A stretch of DNA of 64,000 bases from Lentinula raphanica (taxonomy: Eukaryota > Basidiomycota > Agaricomycetes > Agaricales > Omphalotaceae): positions 102,150-166,149 of the forward strand of contig JANVFP010000054.1 in NCBI GenBank assembly GCA_027919835.1. The letters run 5' to 3'. The translations under genes were made by a program, and so were the position numbers. This document shows, piece after piece, positions 34,027-46,187 of the stretch. The notes under the pieces are model-generated. The model had not been told where the DNA came from. It did not search any database and worked only from the letters and a program-made list of their open reading frames with translations. The first letter of the stretch is position 1; every line of letters starts with the position of its first letter.

Positions 34027-35304
34027 TTATTCAAGGATATCGATATGCTGGTTTCCTTCCACGACAGAAAAAGCACCCGGAGACAAGGTTGTGTCCGGGT
34101 CCAACCCGAAGTTCTGGGAGAATGCGAATGCACTAGGTCCTGTTAATTCGACTTTCTTCCGTAATCCACCTCCTTCGGTAAAAGGACCAACTGGGCTGAT
34201 GAAAGCGTCATGATAGTTGTTTGCTTGAGATCGGTCGTCTAGTATGAAAAGATGAGTTTTAACATATCAAGCAAAGGCAAAGCGATTGACTCTGATTTCC
34301 ATATCTTCTCTCAACGTTGATCGGGGAAGCGTCAGCTGCATATTGAGCGCTTCTGCTTGAAAACTCTGCCCTTCCTGCGCATATCATTGACATAGAAAGG
34401 TAGAGGAGGTCTTAATTCAAAAGTAAAACTCACTTGGTGGGGGAGGTGCCTTTGGCACCGAGACTTTTGCATGTGGGAATGGTGTTGACCAATGACCCAT
34501 TCGTATAGCTGATGGTTGATTTTCAGCTGAACACATTTTATTCGCGGGAGAAGAGCGCCGCACGATTCATCACGGTTCGATCGCCATTTATCACCTCAAA
34601 AGAACCTCCCGAAACTGAGAAGCCACTGGCGTAGGCAAAGTAGCTTGGGTCATTCGAAGCACTCTTTGATCCCGCTCTGACGGATTCCCGAGCCTTCTCT
34701 AGTATTGGTTCAAGTTCCTCACAACTGTGAACTGACGAAAAATTATCATCTGACAAGACACGTTGAGTTCAAAACTCACCTTCGTATGTTTCGAGCAACT
34801 TGAGCATTTCAAATTGTTCTCTTGAGATCTCTTTGGCAAGGTCTACAGCGTATGGCTCATCATAATCATACTAGACTAGATGCTGGTTACTAGTTGGAGC
34901 TTACAATTTCTGTCCGTGTATTCTCTTTGTCCTCGAGGACCGCTCCAGCTGACAAAAGTCTCAGTGAATGTTTGAATGGCAACGAGAGCGAGATCAACTT
35001 CGAATCGGGTTTCTCCTTGTCGTAAACAGTCGATTCTTGGTTGGGGTAGCTGTTCATTGGAAACAAAACACCAGATGGGATGGAAATCAAGGGATTGAGT
35101 CTTGCGCCAAGACTGGGACTCGGGAGTCAGTGGCACGTCGTCAACACGTGTACATACTGTTGCAATTCGTGTGGACAACGTGTGGACACAGGCTGGACAG
35201 ATTTGACGCTGAGGAATAGACTGACTAGTAATAGTGCCGGGTGCGATGCACATTGAACGTTGGATCGTCTCGTACATTTGGATGGCAGATAGTGACGAGA
35301 CCAA
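34027..35304 (-). CDS. Array gene 1: multi-exon protein ending in a Gly-Asn-Gln motif
   Basis: The model is approximate. The last exon (34027 to about 34245) encodes VGPFTEGGGLRKKVEL, FAFSQNFGLDPD and ends SPGAFSVVEGNQHIDILE. An upstream exon (34538-34756) carries a second motif copy, FSVSGGSFEVINGDRTV, after an acidic helix (ELEPILEKARESV). The most upstream exon (34876-35304) has RQICPACVHTLSTR and FVSWSGPRGQREYTDRN. The whole block, flanks included, is paralogous to 36449-37924. Function is unknown. The motif repeats across this region and is the main shared signature. Confidence 0.5.
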
Positions 35305-35634
35305 TTCTCTGATTGGATCGCTTCAATGGCCAATCGGCACCGATTCCATGCATTGGACAGGAATCAGTATAGAATGGAGGCGAGCTTACTTAGTACGAGC
35401 AGGCTGGCAATGATAATAGTTAACTTTAAGTGATGTAGCGTTGGCAAGTTGTTCGGGTAAGCAAAGACTCTCCTAGAGTCTCATCTTGAGTAACGAACGG
35501 AAGCCGTGGCTTAGAATTCAAGAAAAAAAACTGGTTTTCGCATACATGTTCAAAGGCTCTGAGTACATTTCCACAGTCAGACATAAAAGAAACACTATAC
35601 ATCATATCGTATCACAAGGCAACAACAGTCACGA

Positions 35635-35977
35635 TCATATTGCAGTCAGAAGAGTCAGTTGAGAAAAAATAGATAGAGATGAATGGCTAAAACAATAAAT
35701 TCGATCATCGACAACGATGGATTGATTGCCAACAATCACAAAGAATGAGCCCGGTTGTACTCCTGACGAATTCAACGAGGGGTCCTCAGCATACGCCAAT
35801 AAACTGGGTCCCAAAACTCCAACACTTCTGTCTGCACCGTGAGGTATAACAAGATTTTTCTTCATGAACTGCCAAGGGGCCGCTCTGTGTTGGTGATTGG
35901 CTGCCAGACATACAACGTGCAGTGGGCGAGCCTCTTGCATCTAATACTGTGGAAGGATCTGCAAAAGGGTTCAACAT
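35635..35977 (-). pseudogene. Array fragment: isolated C-terminal motif exon
   Basis: The frame contains GVLGPSLLAYAEDPSL and the motif QPGSFFVIVGNQSIVVDD, then a stop near 35635. It looks like the last exon of an array gene without a clear 5' part. 35305-35634 between it and array gene 1 holds nothing that I can support. It could also be the 3' exon of a short gene starting near 36140. Confidence 0.4.
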
Positions 35978-36448
35978 CAGTCAGGAGAAGTGTACAGTCT
36001 AAGAAGAAATTGGATCACGGTAAAGACTATAAAGCGAGTCGAGATTGCAACTCACTACTTACAAGTAGGAGACCGGGAGTGGCTTACTTAGGACAGTCTC
36101 GAGCAGGAGTTATTTGTCTGTCCTCAGAGTACGTCAGTTGAGTCTTGTAGCATTGATGTTGTTATTCATGATGCCGTGCGTTTTACATTCCCTCATCAGG
36201 TCCAACTTCCTTCAGGATCGTGATTTGGGAATGAGTAGAAAACTGGATTTTGGTGATACATCGTCGACAGAGATACGGAATTCAAACATTCCGAATAGAT
36301 ATGATTGCACTTGCTCAGAACTTGTTATACTTTATCTTACGTTTATCCTACGCCCTATGGATAGGAGATAGCTTACTGTTAGTGAGAATACACCGGGCGA
36401 GTAGGCTAAGCTACTTACAAAAAACTTGCCTTCATGTTAGTTTGCCAG

Positions 36449-37924
36449 TCAAATGATATCTATATTCTGGTTCCCTCCCACGACAGCAAAAGCACCCGGA
36501 GATAATGTTGTGTCTGGGCCCAACACGAAGCCGTGGGCGAATGCAAATACATTAGGTCCGCTCATTTCAACTGTTGTCTTTCCAACCTCCCCCCAGCTTC
36601 CGCCTTGAGTATCATCCACTGAAGAAATTGTTTGAGATTCGCCGTCTATGGAACAGATGAGTTGAGTTTCACATACTAGACGGAATGAATTGACCCTGAT
36701 TGGGATGTTGTCGCTCAACAGCGTTGGAAGAAGCGTCAACTGCATATTGAGGACCACTATTCACACTTGAGAGCTCCCCCCTTTCTTCAGGCTCCCTTTC
36801 TGAAAAACTCATTGGCATGAAAGGAAGAGAAAGAATTTACCAGAAAACACAACTCACCCCGTAAAGTACGTGCAACTCTCCGCTGCGCTGAGACTCCGGT
36901 ATGCTGAGTGTACATTGACCCACGATCCAAACGCGTAGCTAGTAATCAAATTACAAAAGCGGGCACATGCCACTTGTTGAGAGAATAGCGCACAGTTCAC
37001 CACCGTGACATTTTGATTGCCACCTATCGCATCAAATGTACCACCCGAAATTGTAAATTCACGGGAGAATGCAAAGGAATTTGGGCCATCAATGACAGTC
37101 CTAGATGCTGCTCTGCTGGATACCCGAAAGCTTTGCAGGACTTCTTCAAGTTCCTTGCAATTATGAACTAGAGAAGATATCAGGATACGATAAGATACTC
37201 GAGTTCAGAACTCACTCCCATATTCTTCGAGCATCCTGAGCATTTCAATTTGTTCTCGTGAGCTCCTAAAAGTGAGGTCTGAAGCGTATATATCGTCAGA
37301 ATCATGGACTAAATGCCGACTAGGAGCCTACTCACTACCCCCCTTCTCATCCGAGTCATAATATTCTCTTTCGCTCCGAGGGCTGCCAATCCAGCTGAGG
37401 AGGGTTAGAGAACATTTACATGGTGAATAGCGAGACCAACTTTGGATCTGGTCCCTGCAATCTCCTGTTGTTGTATGCAGAGTCTTGTTCAAGTTGAAGG
37501 CGTGTCTCCATTGAAAGAGTTGGGAATGAACCTGGTAAGTACGGAGACATTCACCTTTTAATCCAAACCTTCTCTCATCCTGTGGAGCCACATTCCCAAC
37601 ACGTGTGGTAAAGAGGCTGCGTCCTGCGACAGATTGACGCTTGAGCATAGATAAAATAAGTGACACATCATATGAATCAGAAGCGAGCTCGCGGAAAAAC
37701 CACTGCCTACATAGCATAACGACGAAGGAAGGTACAAGGTTTGTCTTCCAAGAGGCTAGCTTGAAAGTAGATCGTGACCTATGTCCGGACTTAAAGGGCC
37801 TGCTGCTCAGGATGCTATGTGACTTCGAGGCTACTAATAGTATAAACACCATCAACATAGGATTCTTTTCACTGAGCAAGATGTAAGCGTTGGTCATATT
37901 GGCATAGTTGAGGATAGAATCCAT
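36449..37924 (-). CDS. Array gene 2: tandem paralogue of array gene 1
   Basis: The last exon ends FAFAHGFVLGPDTTLSPGAF.. with the motif GAFAVVGGNQNIDII and a stop at 36449. A middle exon (about 37005-37170) carries FTISGGTFDAIGGNQNVTVV after FAFSREF. The first exon (to 37924) has LSWIGSPRSEREYYDSDE, matching FVSWSGPRGQREYTDRN of gene 1. Even the 3' flanks match (GTTAGTTTGCCAGTCAA at about 33998 and 36435). A gene duplication of about 2.4 kb period is clear; exon borders remain approximate. Function is unknown. Confidence 0.5.
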
Positions 37925-38770
37925 CTAGCAGGAGCATAGCAATCCAGTACTCAAGCTGTGGAGAAAGTTTCCCTATCAGATCGATGATAGAGGTGAAACC
38001 TGGAGGACTTCTTACATCAATTTGGTGGACGAGTGAGATGTGATTGAATCGGCTTCTACATGATTGAACGGACTTCCTTCTTCATAGAGTCCGGTCCTTG
38101 TCCATGGGAGATATGTGGCGTTCGCAGTACGACACTGTTTGAATTCCTGGCTCAAATCGGATGTGCTTTGAGCCTAGTTGACCATATAACATAGGTGCCC
38201 ATTTTCTCCATCCGCTTCCTGCCACAGACCAAATACAGGAAGACCAGAAGACGATAAATAGGGGGATGATAGTTCATTCTGTCCTATACGAGGGTGCTTC
38301 ACCTTGTGAGAATGAAGATAGAGGGAAAGATTCTGACTGGCTCCGACCTGAGCAACAGTGGGAACGCGACAAACGTGACTTGGCCGTGACGGTCAAATCC
38401 ATTATTTGTTGTTTGTAATTATTTGCCCTTCGGGCTTCCGTAATGTTGAAGCTTCCAGTCACAACTCTCGATGTCCATCTATGTCCATTCAAGTCGGCAC
38501 CACATTCAACGACGATGCGCGAGTCAGAAAGCTGATTTCCGTTTCATGATCTCTCTTCTGCTGGTCATACACTATTAAGAGGCTCGCTCAAGACTCGCGC
38601 CGAGCGAGTATAAAGTGGTACCGTACTGGATCGATACAATTATATACCAAGAGTCAAGACTAATTTCTGATTTTTCCGGCTTTCAGCGTTCCGACACTAT
38701 TACAACCCCGTCAGAACCACCGGCACCCACCCCACTCAATCCTACAAGTGGACAGTGTCAATCATCTTCA
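37925..38770. other. Intergenic region in the array
   Basis: No motif exon or other gene is recognised here. The direction of transcription (minus) means it should hold the promoter of array gene 2. Confidence 0.3.
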
Positions 38771-40464
38771 CTAAGAGTTGAAAGTTCGTCGTGAACTATT
38801 ATTAATTGACAATGATTTGATCGCCACCGACAACAGAAAAAGTAAGAAGGCAATAGCACATGCGAACAAACTGGGGCCACCCATGGTGACACTTTCGTGT
38901 GCACTGCTAGGTAAAACACGGTGTTCGTCTTCATAAAATGAGCCCAGTGTTGAGGTTTGGCCGGTCATCCGAATTTGTGAGATAGCATCTGCAATAAGGT
39001 ACCGGTCCAACAGAATCAGGTAAAGATACAGGTAAAATCCTAGCAACAAACTCAACCTTGACGAAGCGTATCATCAGCAGATCGTCCACCATCCGCATCT
39101 CGGTCATCAAGAGACTGTCTGTAATACGCTTTTGTGCCAACAAAATCAAACATCGAAATCAAGGATCACTGTCGCTGGCACAACTCACTAATGGTTTGAT
39201 CACGATTCACGATCGAAACCTCACCTCCGCAGATAGAGAAATTGTGTGCTTCCGTAAATGCGTGAGGCAATCCTCTTGCCGTAAGATTGCCATCCATTGT
39301 CGATTGATGTTGTCTAGAGATTTCAACCCTTTCGGTACTGCCAGGTGAATTCTCCTTAAATTCTGTCGCCGTACGGAACACGATCAGCGAAAGGGGAATG
39401 ATGAACAAGACACAAGTTCAACAGACTTCTTCGATGTAATCGATGTGAAGGGCCCGATTCCCATCTTGAAGAAATCCCTCCTGGAAATTTGGTTTCAGCA
39501 TCTCAGAGATGAATCGAAGCCAAGTTCGACCAGATAACAAAGACGTACTAATTGTTTGATTTCCCCGCACAGCAGAGAGACGACCTCCGTGGATACTGAA
39601 CTTAGTAGCTTGACTCATTATACTTGGTCCTGAATGTTGACTGCGACTGCGTCCGCTGCTCTGTTCCCCTCCAAGGCGAGGTGCCCCATAGTCAGGACTA
39701 GGTTCTCTACGATGCCGAGGGTGTCCTTCTGAGCCGTATATGATCAATACTGAAGGTTGATCTCTCAGATATGTTGATTGAAGCAAGGGAAACGTACCAC
39801 ATTGGCCGTGCGTCATACGGTCTTCAAGCAGTGTTGTCAGTCAATGCTCAACAGCATTCTGTTTGTAAAAATCTCACCTCCGAGGCGCCCTTCTGATATT
39901 CGACTTGGATGCTGAAAATATCCCTGTCGTTCTTGTACGTTAAAATCAACTGCAAGCCAGTGTTCATGCTATCAATCTCACTGCCAGGACCGTAAGCCTC
40001 GTATCAAAAATGAAACTAACCCTCGTTGTCATCGGAGTCAGTATAGTGATGTGGCACAGTGCTATCGTCTTCACTGCCCTCTGAAGAATTTCTGGTTCCC
40101 ATGTATATGTCGGTCCCAGACAGGTGAACATTGTGTCGATCTGGATGAGGAGAGCTCGTAAGTATTAACAACCAACTAAGAAAGAGAAGAATGACAATCG
40201 AGCAGCCGATCTCCCCCGTGAGATAACTGAGCTCTTTCCATGTATGTGGGTCCCGGCGACTGGGTATGACTGCGTTGGTTTTCCTGAGTCTTTGGGAAGC
40301 GTACGAACTTGTTGCAGACGAGTGGGGGGAAGACTTGTGTGCACTAATAGCATGTGTTTGGTTCTAAAGAACCTCGAGCGCCAGTCTGTCAGAATCGAAA
40401 ACACAAGAGATACATACTCACACGAGCAGGCAGGGATATTGCGGCATCATGACAAGAAATAAGT
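38771..40464 (-). CDS. Array gene 3: Ser/Asp-rich protein with two motif copies and a broken third
   Basis: Exons are visible in order. They include a Pro/Lys segment (LPPTRLQQVRTLPKDSGK, ~40200-40330), an acidic segment (SSEGSEDDSTVPHHYTDSDD, ~40025-40160), then ~39545-39800 with motif FSIHGGRLSAVRGNQTIS and ~39205-39370 with motif FSICGGEVSIVNRDQTIS. Both motif exons end in the same way, with a phase-1 GT donor right after QTI. A third copy at 38814-38890 starts GGPSLFACA but then needs a frame change to read FSVGGDQIIVN and stop. Borders and start are uncertain. Function is unknown. Confidence 0.45.
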
Positions 40465-41024
40465 AACGCCGAAACCTTCGAGTACGTTTCACGCTCTTAT
40501 CGTACACCCCTTCAATACAAGGTCGTTTCGTCTCTTGAATAGTAACGGTATCGGCGGAGATTTTGCTGGTAGTACTACTAGGTAGTACTAGACCGTCTCT
40601 CAATCATGGCCCACAAGCTCGCTCCCAGATTCGGACCATCGTTCACGTATGAACGGGTGTTAGAATTCAATACCTGATTCAGAAGGATTTTCAGTGGATT
40701 TCTCGAGAATACAAACAAAATCATGCAGAGAGGGGGGATGAATCGTATGGATACAGCAGTCACGATAGTCCTTCGAAATTACAGAGTTAAGAGACAACAG
40801 AGAGCAAACGTGGAAGAGAACAACTTTTTCAAAGCAAATGGACAAAGGGGTCGACCAGCGATAAGTCAGATGCACAGATGGTCCATGGCACCAGCGATGA
40901 ACGGGGTTTGGAACATTCAAATCAATCAAGATTCATGACCATGGGACTGGCAGATGATAAGACTGAGTGGGGGGAATTTTGAGGGGCAGATGAATGACAT
41001 CCAGCGTTCAACTCGAAGTAGGGT
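40465..41024. other. Intergenic region downstream of the DUF6699-like gene
   Basis: Two open frames (about 40660-40929, both strands) have no recognisable content, and I do not call them. A TAGTACTACTAGGTAGTACTA inverted word lies near 40570-40590. Confidence 0.3.
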
Positions 41025-41883
41025 TTAGGCCAAAGGTTTAGAGACAAAACCAACCTCATAGACAGTATCAACAGTTTTGGTCAAGCCGCCAAAGTAGACG
41101 CACTCGCATAGCAAATCGGTCCATCTCAGGTGAGGATAGTCCGAGCCGTTGAGTTTTCGTCGGTTATCTTGGGTTCTTCGGCCACGAACAAGGCGGTCCG
41201 GATGGATGCGGGACATATCAGACTGCGAAGGTGTAGAGAGCAAAAAGCTCGATAGTGAAGTAAATACATCATGTACTGTCACCCCACGAGGAGATGACAC
41301 TCTAACGGCAAGTGTTTTCCCGGAACAGATGAAAGATACGCCGAGAAGGATGGATTGAACGGGAGGGTATACTGCAAGATCGTTGGAAGAAAGTCCATCT
41401 AGAAAGGCGATCGAGCTACAGGGATACGTGACATTGAAGACCGCTCTTGGTGGACAACGTAAGAGAGGATTGAGCGTGGTAGCTATGATTCCAACTGAAT
41501 ATTGATAAGAATATGGTTGGCAAGATGAACACTTCAAGATACTCACCATCGGGGAGGGGAATAGTAGAAAGCAAAGGTGCACCAGGTGCCGGTGTACCTG
41601 GGTACTGCTGAGGGAGTGAAACAGCATGATTCAAATAAGGTGTTGCAGGTGTCGGAACAAAAGTCGCGACGGTAGGTGGAAAAGTAGTGAACGGTGATGA
41701 CGGCCCGTAGGATGGTGAAGGATAGGAAGGATTGGATCGATGCGAAAGTGCAGCTGACTGAGAATGTGTGGATGAATAGTGACTTGGAGGCGGAGCAGAC
41801 GTCTCCGAAGAGAGTGTGCCCCAAGTGCCAATAGAGTCTCTATCAGTATGCGGGGAATGTGTAGATTTAGAGTAGTGGGACAT
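41025..41883 (-). CDS. DUF6699-like domain protein
   Basis: Two exons (41547-41883 and 41025-41494) join in phase for 268 residues. The first ~110 residues are Ser/Pro/Tyr-rich and disordered (MSHYSKSTHSPHTDRDS). The second exon encodes a compact domain with LNPLLRCPPRAVFNVTYP, VRVSSPRGVTVHDVFTSL and a C-terminal aromatic part, which resembles the DUF6699 layout known from basidiomycetes (hydrophobic start, GVTV-DV helix, final WxxL). Function of that domain is unknown to me. The family call rests on pattern memory. Confidence 0.68.
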
Positions 41884-42655
41884 TTTCTACGTGAGGCAGG
41901 AGGCAAAATGACTGGGGAGAAAGACTGGATTCGAGTCATTTCTTTATACTCGACATGTTTGTTCTAGTTTCTAGCCAATCGGACACAGTCTGCAGGGCGG
42001 TGGGAGGCGGGATGTCAAAGAACGCGCCTTACGAGCGGGAAATTTAACCGAGAATGGAAATTGGTGGGTTCCGCCATGGGAAAAGATGTCGCGAAATGTT
42101 CCAAAAGGGGATGTATGGCGTCTAAATATACCTAATTAGGAGCTAGGGCGCGGGACCGAAATAGAGTTCGTCGGTCCCGACGTCAACCCATTCAAAATTT
42201 AGGCGCAAAGATATGGCGATAGAGATCGCACAGTGCTGCATATTGATATGACTCACCGTGTTCCGTCGAGAAGAACACCACGTGAATATTCAGAGTCAGT
42301 GTAGTTCAACCGCAGCGGGATGCCACCGGGATGGTAGGCATCATCAAGAATGAATTAAAGTGGTAAAGGCGTTCTAGGGCGTACTGAGCTGGTTTGACAT
42401 CGCAATCAGCCATAAAGATGTCGCCAGGAGGTGAGTCTTCCTACCTCAACTCTCCTGATGCATCAAGATACCCACCTTCGATATATTCGATGTCAAGGCG
42501 TACTGAACTGGTTTAAAATCGAATTAATGCATGAGAAAGGCGATGAGGGTGACATGAACCAGTATATAATCATGATCAAGAGTGCCAACGACAATGATAT
42601 AGAGAAATGGTTCAAGAAGAGAGGAGTTATAGAAATCGTTCAACATCAACGGCGT
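41884..42655. promoter_or_regulatory. Intergenic region upstream of the DUF6699-like gene
   Basis: TTTCTTTATACTCGACATG at about 41939-41957 is TATA-like for the minus-strand gene only if read on the other strand, so no clear box is assigned. No gene or repeat was recognised. Confidence 0.25.
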
Positions 42656-43636
42656 TTAAAATCGTTGGTCATGATAACGACCCGAGTCACCCGACCCCAG
42701 GTAACGCCTGGCACGTTCTCCACGCTCAGCTCTGGGTCTATCAGGTTCAAAAGGCTGTGGTAAGATTAAGACCTGGTCTCCACCTACAGCGCTGAATGAG
42801 CCTGCTTCGAAGGACCCGCCCTCACTATGAAAGCCCTGTGCGTTCATTAAGACATTAGCTGCGGATGGTTCTGATATCAAATTCCCAGCAACAGCACTAT
42901 GGCTTCCAGTCGCGTAAGAGGGGTAGCCGCTGGTATCATAGTCATCGGGAGGCGGAAGCTGGGATTGACGAGGAAGTACGTGTGTCGAATTCGCTACAAA
43001 CAGAACTGAATTAGGAAATACACGATTGTATGCTTAGACGAAAGTACTTACATCGGTCAGGAATTTGTCGATCAACAATTTCTCTGCATCCGGAGACAGC
43101 ACTAAAAGAGGCTATTCCAAAAGTGGCAGGCTGGTTTACAGAGCCATGACCAGAATGTCGAAAATCGGCCAAGACACTGGGAGATGGAGATGGAGATGGA
43201 TAGGTCGCTCTATGTCGGACAGGTGGTCGACTCGAAGAAGAGGAATGAGATTGAGACGCTAGTAATTCGGAGTAAGCACCGAAGAGTTCGACGAAGATAT
43301 TCAGTACTGACACTCATAGTAGTCAGTCGCAGAAGATGAAGGGTTCCGTTTCCGAATGGTCTGGTTGCCGCCAACAGCAGCAAAGGCGCCAGGCCCAACA
43401 TCACTAGCGAGGATCAGGGTGCCATGACTTCCAAAGCCTACGCTGGGAATTTGGCGAGCATGTGTCGCCCTTCTGGAAGGCAGCTTGACCTCATAACGGA
43501 AAGGATGATCTGAGAGCTTGGCGGTCAGAACAAGGACATACAAACGCGATATTGAAAGAAACGTACGGTAGCTAGAGGAATTTCCGTGCCCTCGAGTCCG
43601 GTATCGACCAGGACCATTGGGATGCCCCGAGCTCAT
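42656..43636 (-). CDS. Array gene 4: Ser/Arg-rich protein with three motif copies
   Basis: A start at 43636 gives MSSGHPNGPGRYRTRGHG. An exon with SDVGPGAFAAVGGNQTIRK (~43330-43500) follows. Then comes an exon rich in Ser/Pro (TYPSPSPSPSVLADF) with motif FGIASFSAVSGCREIVDR (~43060-43265). The last (42656-42980) has DDYDTSGYPSYATGSH and motif EAGSFSAVGGDQVLIL. Spacing between motifs is about 80-100 residues with low-complexity linkers. The pattern looks like a disordered chain carrying short, repeated, probably beta-forming segments. Exon ends are approximate. Confidence 0.48.
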
Positions 43637-44037
43637 GGGAGGAGGAGGCAGGAGAGGCCAAGTTGGACGTATACTGAATCATTTATAGGAGGAATCCATG
43701 ACTCATGGCTAGTCAAGTCACAGCGCAGAGGGCTCAGAGAGAGAGGGCTCTTTTTGGCGATAACAGCTGTACGATTGCGGTGCTGCTGTGGGTGCTGTAG
43801 GGTGTAGGGTGCTGGTGAATGAATTTGGATGTATGTGTAGGGTGCTGGTGAATGAATTTGGATGTATCAAAGTTTTTGACCTGGTAGTTGTAGTCAACCT
43901 TCAATTGACGTGATGGCTCAGCCGCAGCGCTCAAGAGGCGCCAGGCTAGCGCCCTTACAGTGAGTAAGAACAAACTGTAACTTCATGATGCTGTATGCAT
44001 CTGAGGAAAATTGACTGAAATACATCAATACCTTGCA
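43637..44037. repeat. Intergenic region with a 33-bp tandem repeat
   Basis: TGTAGGGTGCTGGTGAATGA starts at 43803 and again at 43836, giving two units of 33 bp. The rest of the stretch holds no recognised gene. Confidence 0.7.
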
Positions 44038-45577
44038 CTACCTGAACTGAAGCCATATTGTGTGTGTTTTCCTTCCAAACGCATTCCCAATGCACTGTAC
44101 TGAGGCTCCATCGGGATCAACTGTTTCACAATGGAGATGATTTGAACGTCCCTGTCGATTAGTGGTCAAATCATCACGTTGTGGTAGTTGTATCAAACCG
44201 TGAAGCCGGGAGCTCGAATCTCCCCAGGGACATTTTTGTTTTTCTAACCAAGTACTTCCTCGAGCGGAGAGAAGGGGATTGAGACGTGTCAGAATCAGTT
44301 GGGCGATGCCCATCGCCTTCAATCCCAACCATACCGCCGTGTGTTCCTTGTTTGTCTTAACAAATTGGGACGTACATACCATCCTCCGAAAAGTGTAGAA
44401 TAATATGATATTCCAGCTCCACAATCTAAGAAAATGTCTATGCAAACCTAAGGCTACACCAAAGCTACACCGCCAGTGTTCAGTCCACCCTGCAAGATTG
44501 AGTATGATCAGTTCGGGAGTTACTATCACGGTTGAAAGTTGAAGAAGTACGAACCATATCTCTTGGTTCCCAGCAATGGCCGTGAACGCTCCTGGCGCTA
44601 TGGAACCTCCCCTTATGATAAAATTCGAAGCACCATACAAAACACTAGCCCCTGCAACAGAGGTCGAAGTCATGTCTCCCTCCCAGTGCGAGGTTGGAGA
44701 ATGGTGCCGAGAATTCAAGCCTCCTGCAGAGAAGGATATCAGACCTGCGAGTACATGAACAGAAAGGAGCCGTTTACCTCGAGATGTATGCCGGAACCTG
44801 GCTTCACCATGAAAAGCTTGCGTTCGAGTTCCCCCTTGAAAGAATCACAATAGGATTCAGGGCATCTCCATAGTAGGGAACGCTTTGACTTACTGCGTCG
44901 GTCAATGACGACCCTGTTACCTGCTACTGCAGAGAATGCCCCCGGCGACATGTTGTGGTGGCGTTGATACGAACTTCTGCCTTCAGAGTTCCATCTCGAC
45001 AGGGGCCTTTGGTCGAAACGCCTATCGAACGTGTTCTCTTCATCATATGTTGATTCGTGAATGGCATCAACCCATTCGCGTTCAAGTTCGTCTTCCGAGT
45101 CCTGTCTGGACAGGCTCAGAGGATGATCGTATACACTTATTTTGTCTTCGCCGTCGAAAACAAAAGATTGACCCGCTGAAAGGAAGGCCAAAGTTGGTAC
45201 TTATGCATACGACCCCGTCAGGTGCAACGAACGACTTACGATGAGCTCGAATCCATTCGATTACCTTTTTTTCGTTGCTAGTAACTTGTATAGCGTTCTC
45301 CGAGTCTGGGAAGGCAATTCAGCGGATACACAACGCGATGTGGTCTCATCTACACACTGTGCTCGAGAGCTTCCGCACTATCGGTGCTCAGCAAGGATTC
45401 TGATGAGCTGTTAGGAGAGATTGCTTCATGACCCGGGACTGTGAGCTTTAGTCTCATATTGATAGCAGGATAGAATTCACCATGAGAGGGTATTTCTTCA
45501 TCTGAAGATGGCGAGATTGAACGCGGGCTCGAATTTCCGGAGAAATATCCTGAGTTTGATTGCGAGATTGAGGCCAT
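44038..45577 (-). CDS. Array gene 5 (copy 1 of the duplicated segment): two motif copies
   Basis: The start at 45577 gives MASISQSNSGYFSGNSSP, a Ser-rich acidic N-terminus. Later exons read VTSNEKKVIEWIRAH, SFVFDGEDKISVYD, a charged RQDSEDELEREW segment, then motif NMSPGAFSAVAGNRVVIDRR with a phase-1 GT donor at its end. Two exons on comes SHWEGDMTSTSVAG with motif FIIRGGSIAPGAFTAIAGNQ and EIW. The 3' part (44038-44560) is uncertain. A second copy lies at 58653-59646, where the last motif is cut off by the duplication junction. Function is unknown. Confidence 0.52.
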
Positions 45578-46187
45578 GTCACCAATTAAGAGAAGTTTGC
45601 GAGTGAGATTGGCACCATTGCGAAAGATGCATTTATACAAGTTGCATCGAACATAGATCATGATCCTGGATTCAAAATAAACGCCGTAGTAAACAGCACT
45701 GGAGTAATAGAAGTGTGTCTCGGGGATCCCATGAGTATAGCTTCAATGAATGAACGAAGGAAGACAGTGTATTGTGGCGATGAGACTCTGACTGATCATG
45801 AGGGTACTACATACTGCGGGCGCTTAAAGCATTGCGCCCCGCGTGCGCTTGTTACCCACTGAAGTTCCGACTTCTCCCTACGAGCCGCCTACCCTACCTC
45901 ACTCAACTTCATGAACAGTTTCGAAAAGCTGGCGTTATGTTCCAAGAAAATATAGCTACCCTTAGCGCTACCGTCCTGAACGGGTCTAGACTAATGAAAT
46001 GAATGAACAACAGCATGTACACAGGATTTGACAATTTTACAATAGCATGCACATGAACATGTAAAGAATTTACATAGCATAAACTACAGCTTGAGGAAGT
46101 GCTCCGCGAGTTGGACCAATCTTACAAAATCGGGGTGGATCCTACACTGTAATCATGGAAGGTGTGTGCTGTACATACATCAAGCGC
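45578..46187. other. Intergenic region inside the duplicated segment
   Basis: This stretch is between the start of array gene 5 and the 3' end of the next minus-strand gene. No gene was recognised. Confidence 0.3.
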
